From contig JAFGNZ010000093.1 in assembly GCA_016926755.1 (NCBI GenBank), forward strand, positions 1 to 34,472: 34,472 nt of DNA, read 5' to 3'. Made by a program: the position numbers and the translations under genes. The stretch is from Myxococcaceae bacterium (GTDB lineage: Bacteria > Myxococcota > Myxococcia > Myxococcales > Myxococcaceae). Every line of letters begins with the position of its first letter. The stretch's first letter is position 1. Positions 33,501-34,472 of the stretch are shown here, in pieces. The notes below the pieces were generated by a model, which worked only from the letters and a program-made list of their open reading frames with translations, was not told the origin of the DNA and searched no databases.

Positions 33501-34400
33501 ATGATCTCACCAGCCGACATGATGCTCTTCGCCGCGGTCGTTCGTGAGGAGAGCTTCACCCGGGCGGCGCGCCAGCTCGGCATCACCAAGCAGACCATCA
33601 GCGAGCGCATCAGCAAGCTGGAGGAGCGGCTCGGGGTGCGGCTTCTCGAGCGAACAACGCGGCGCCTGCGGGTCACCGGGGCCGGAGCGACGTACTACGA
33701 GCGCTGCTCCGCCATCGCCGCACAGATCGACGAGGCGAACAGTGAGGTGCAACAGCGGCAGGCGGAGCCCACCGGCCTGCTGCGGGTCTCCTCGCCGATG
33801 CTCTACGGCCGGCGGTACCTGACACCCGTGGTTTCGAAGTACCTCGCCCGCTATCCCCAGGCGCGGGTGGAGCTGGTGCTGGCAGACCGCCGTATCCACC
33901 TCATCGAAGAGGGGCTGGATGTCGCGATTCACATCGGCCCGCTCGACGACTCTTCGCTCGTGGCGCGAAAGCTCGGTGAGGGGCCGGTCTACTTCGTAGC
34001 GAGCCCCCGCTTCCTGTCGAAGTACGGCACGCCGAGCGCCAGGGAGCTCCGCTCCGCGCGCTGCATTGGCTTCAATGCGTTCGAGACGTGGGAGGCCGAG
34101 GGGGTGAAGTCTCGAATCGATCCGGTCCTGACCGTGAATGATCTCGAGCTCGCGTGCGAGGCGGCGATCGCCGGGGTCGGCATTGCGCGCGTCCCGGCCA
34201 TCCTCTGCCGAGACGCAGTCCGTGACGGCCGGCTGAAGATCCTCTTCGGCCCCAGGCCCGCGATGCTGCGGGCCATCCACGTCGTCTACCCGAGCCGGCT
34301 GAATCTTCCGGCAAAGGTCCGGCTCTTCGTGGATGCACTGGCAACGCTGGCCGAGCCGATGTTGCCGCTGCACAGCGGCTCGCGGCGAAAGCGCTCGTGA
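33501..34400 (+). CDS. LysR-family transcriptional regulator
   Basis: 299 residues from the ATG at 33501; a longer GTG start at 33459 would fall inside the operator candidate and adds residues unlike the family. The N-terminal winged helix-turn-helix is classic: FAAVVREESFTRAARQLGIT then QTISERISKLEERLGVRLLERTTR. The rest is a LysR substrate-binding domain (RVSSPMLYGRRYLTPVV, GLDVAIHIGPL, ASPRFLSKYG). It fits the subgroup related to CrgA/DhaR-type regulators. Probably controls the divergent glutathione transferase gene and itself. Inducer unknown. Confidence 0.95.
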   Translation: MISPADMMLFAAVVREESFTRAARQLGITKQTISERISKLEERLGVRLLERTTRRLRVTGAGATYYERCSAIAAQIDEANSEVQQRQAEPTGLLRVSSPMLYGRRYLTPVVSKYLARYPQARVELVLADRRIHLIEEGLDVAIHIGPLDDSSLVARKLGEGPVYFVASPRFLSKYGTPSARELRSARCIGFNAFETWEAEGVKSRIDPVLTVNDLELACEAAIAGVGIARVPAILCRDAVRDGRLKILFGPRPAMLRAIHVVYPSRLNLPAKVRLFVDALATLAEPMLPLHSGSRRKRS

Positions 34401-34472
34401 TGGGGCGCCGCCCCTCCCCGGGGAAGCAGCGGGTATGCTCGGGTCCGCGAGCGCGGCTACGATTCGCTCACC
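34401..34472. other. Window end after the LysR gene
   Basis: The last 72 bp hold no recognisable gene or signal. Confidence 0.4.

Overview
The window is high-GC DNA from a bacterium that looks like a myxobacterium (Cystobacteraceae/Myxococcaceae-like). The pointers are the 1760-residue fusion of Ser/Thr kinase, AAA-type ATPase, GAF domain and histidine kinase, an orphan PAS histidine kinase, abundant lipoprotein and Tat signals, and a peptidoglycan-binding/C39-like protease. The assignment rests on gene style only; there is no rRNA or other marker here. I see no tRNA, rRNA, CRISPR array, insertion sequence or phage gene.

Layout. 1-1166 (minus): TauE/SafE-type anion permease followed by the start of a DUF1634 membrane protein. 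1401-3059 (plus): orphan PAS histidine kinase and a small four-helix membrane protein. 3087-7427 (minus): a tight three-gene unit of exported proteins, namely a CotH-like lipoprotein, a Tat-exported thiamine-diphosphate 2-oxoacid decarboxylase, and a Tat-exported D-amino-acid-oxidase-like flavoprotein whose domain order is circularly permuted. 7567-9929 (minus): sppA translationally coupled to a DUF4919-like gene. 10308-11765 (plus): peptidoglycan-binding C39-like peptidase.

11894-20917 is the most striking region. On the minus strand six closely packed or overlapping genes run radical SAM (HemN/HemW-like), HAD phosphatase, heme-oxygenase-like diiron oxidase (HDO), deaminase, deaminase paralogue, cyclase/amidohydrolase. 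Divergent from them on the plus strand are a stand-alone CCA-adding-like nucleotidyltransferase, a DHA2/EmrB-type MFS exporter and an EmrA/HlyD-type adaptor. Together they read like an undescribed small-molecule biosynthesis-and-export locus; the product cannot be deduced from the sequence.

21054-25205: DUF1428 protein, M32 carboxypeptidase, a membrane-anchored hexapeptide-repeat (left-handed beta-helix) protein with a helical tail, and a glutathione transferase. 25231-30513: the giant kinase fusion. 30677-31708: a trypsin-fold lipoprotein that has lost catalytic His and Ser (pseudoprotease). 32045-32719: zf-TFIIB-like zinc-ribbon protein. 32779-34400: a glutathione transferase divergent from a LysR regulator, with a perfect 10-bp inverted repeat between them that is a good operator candidate.
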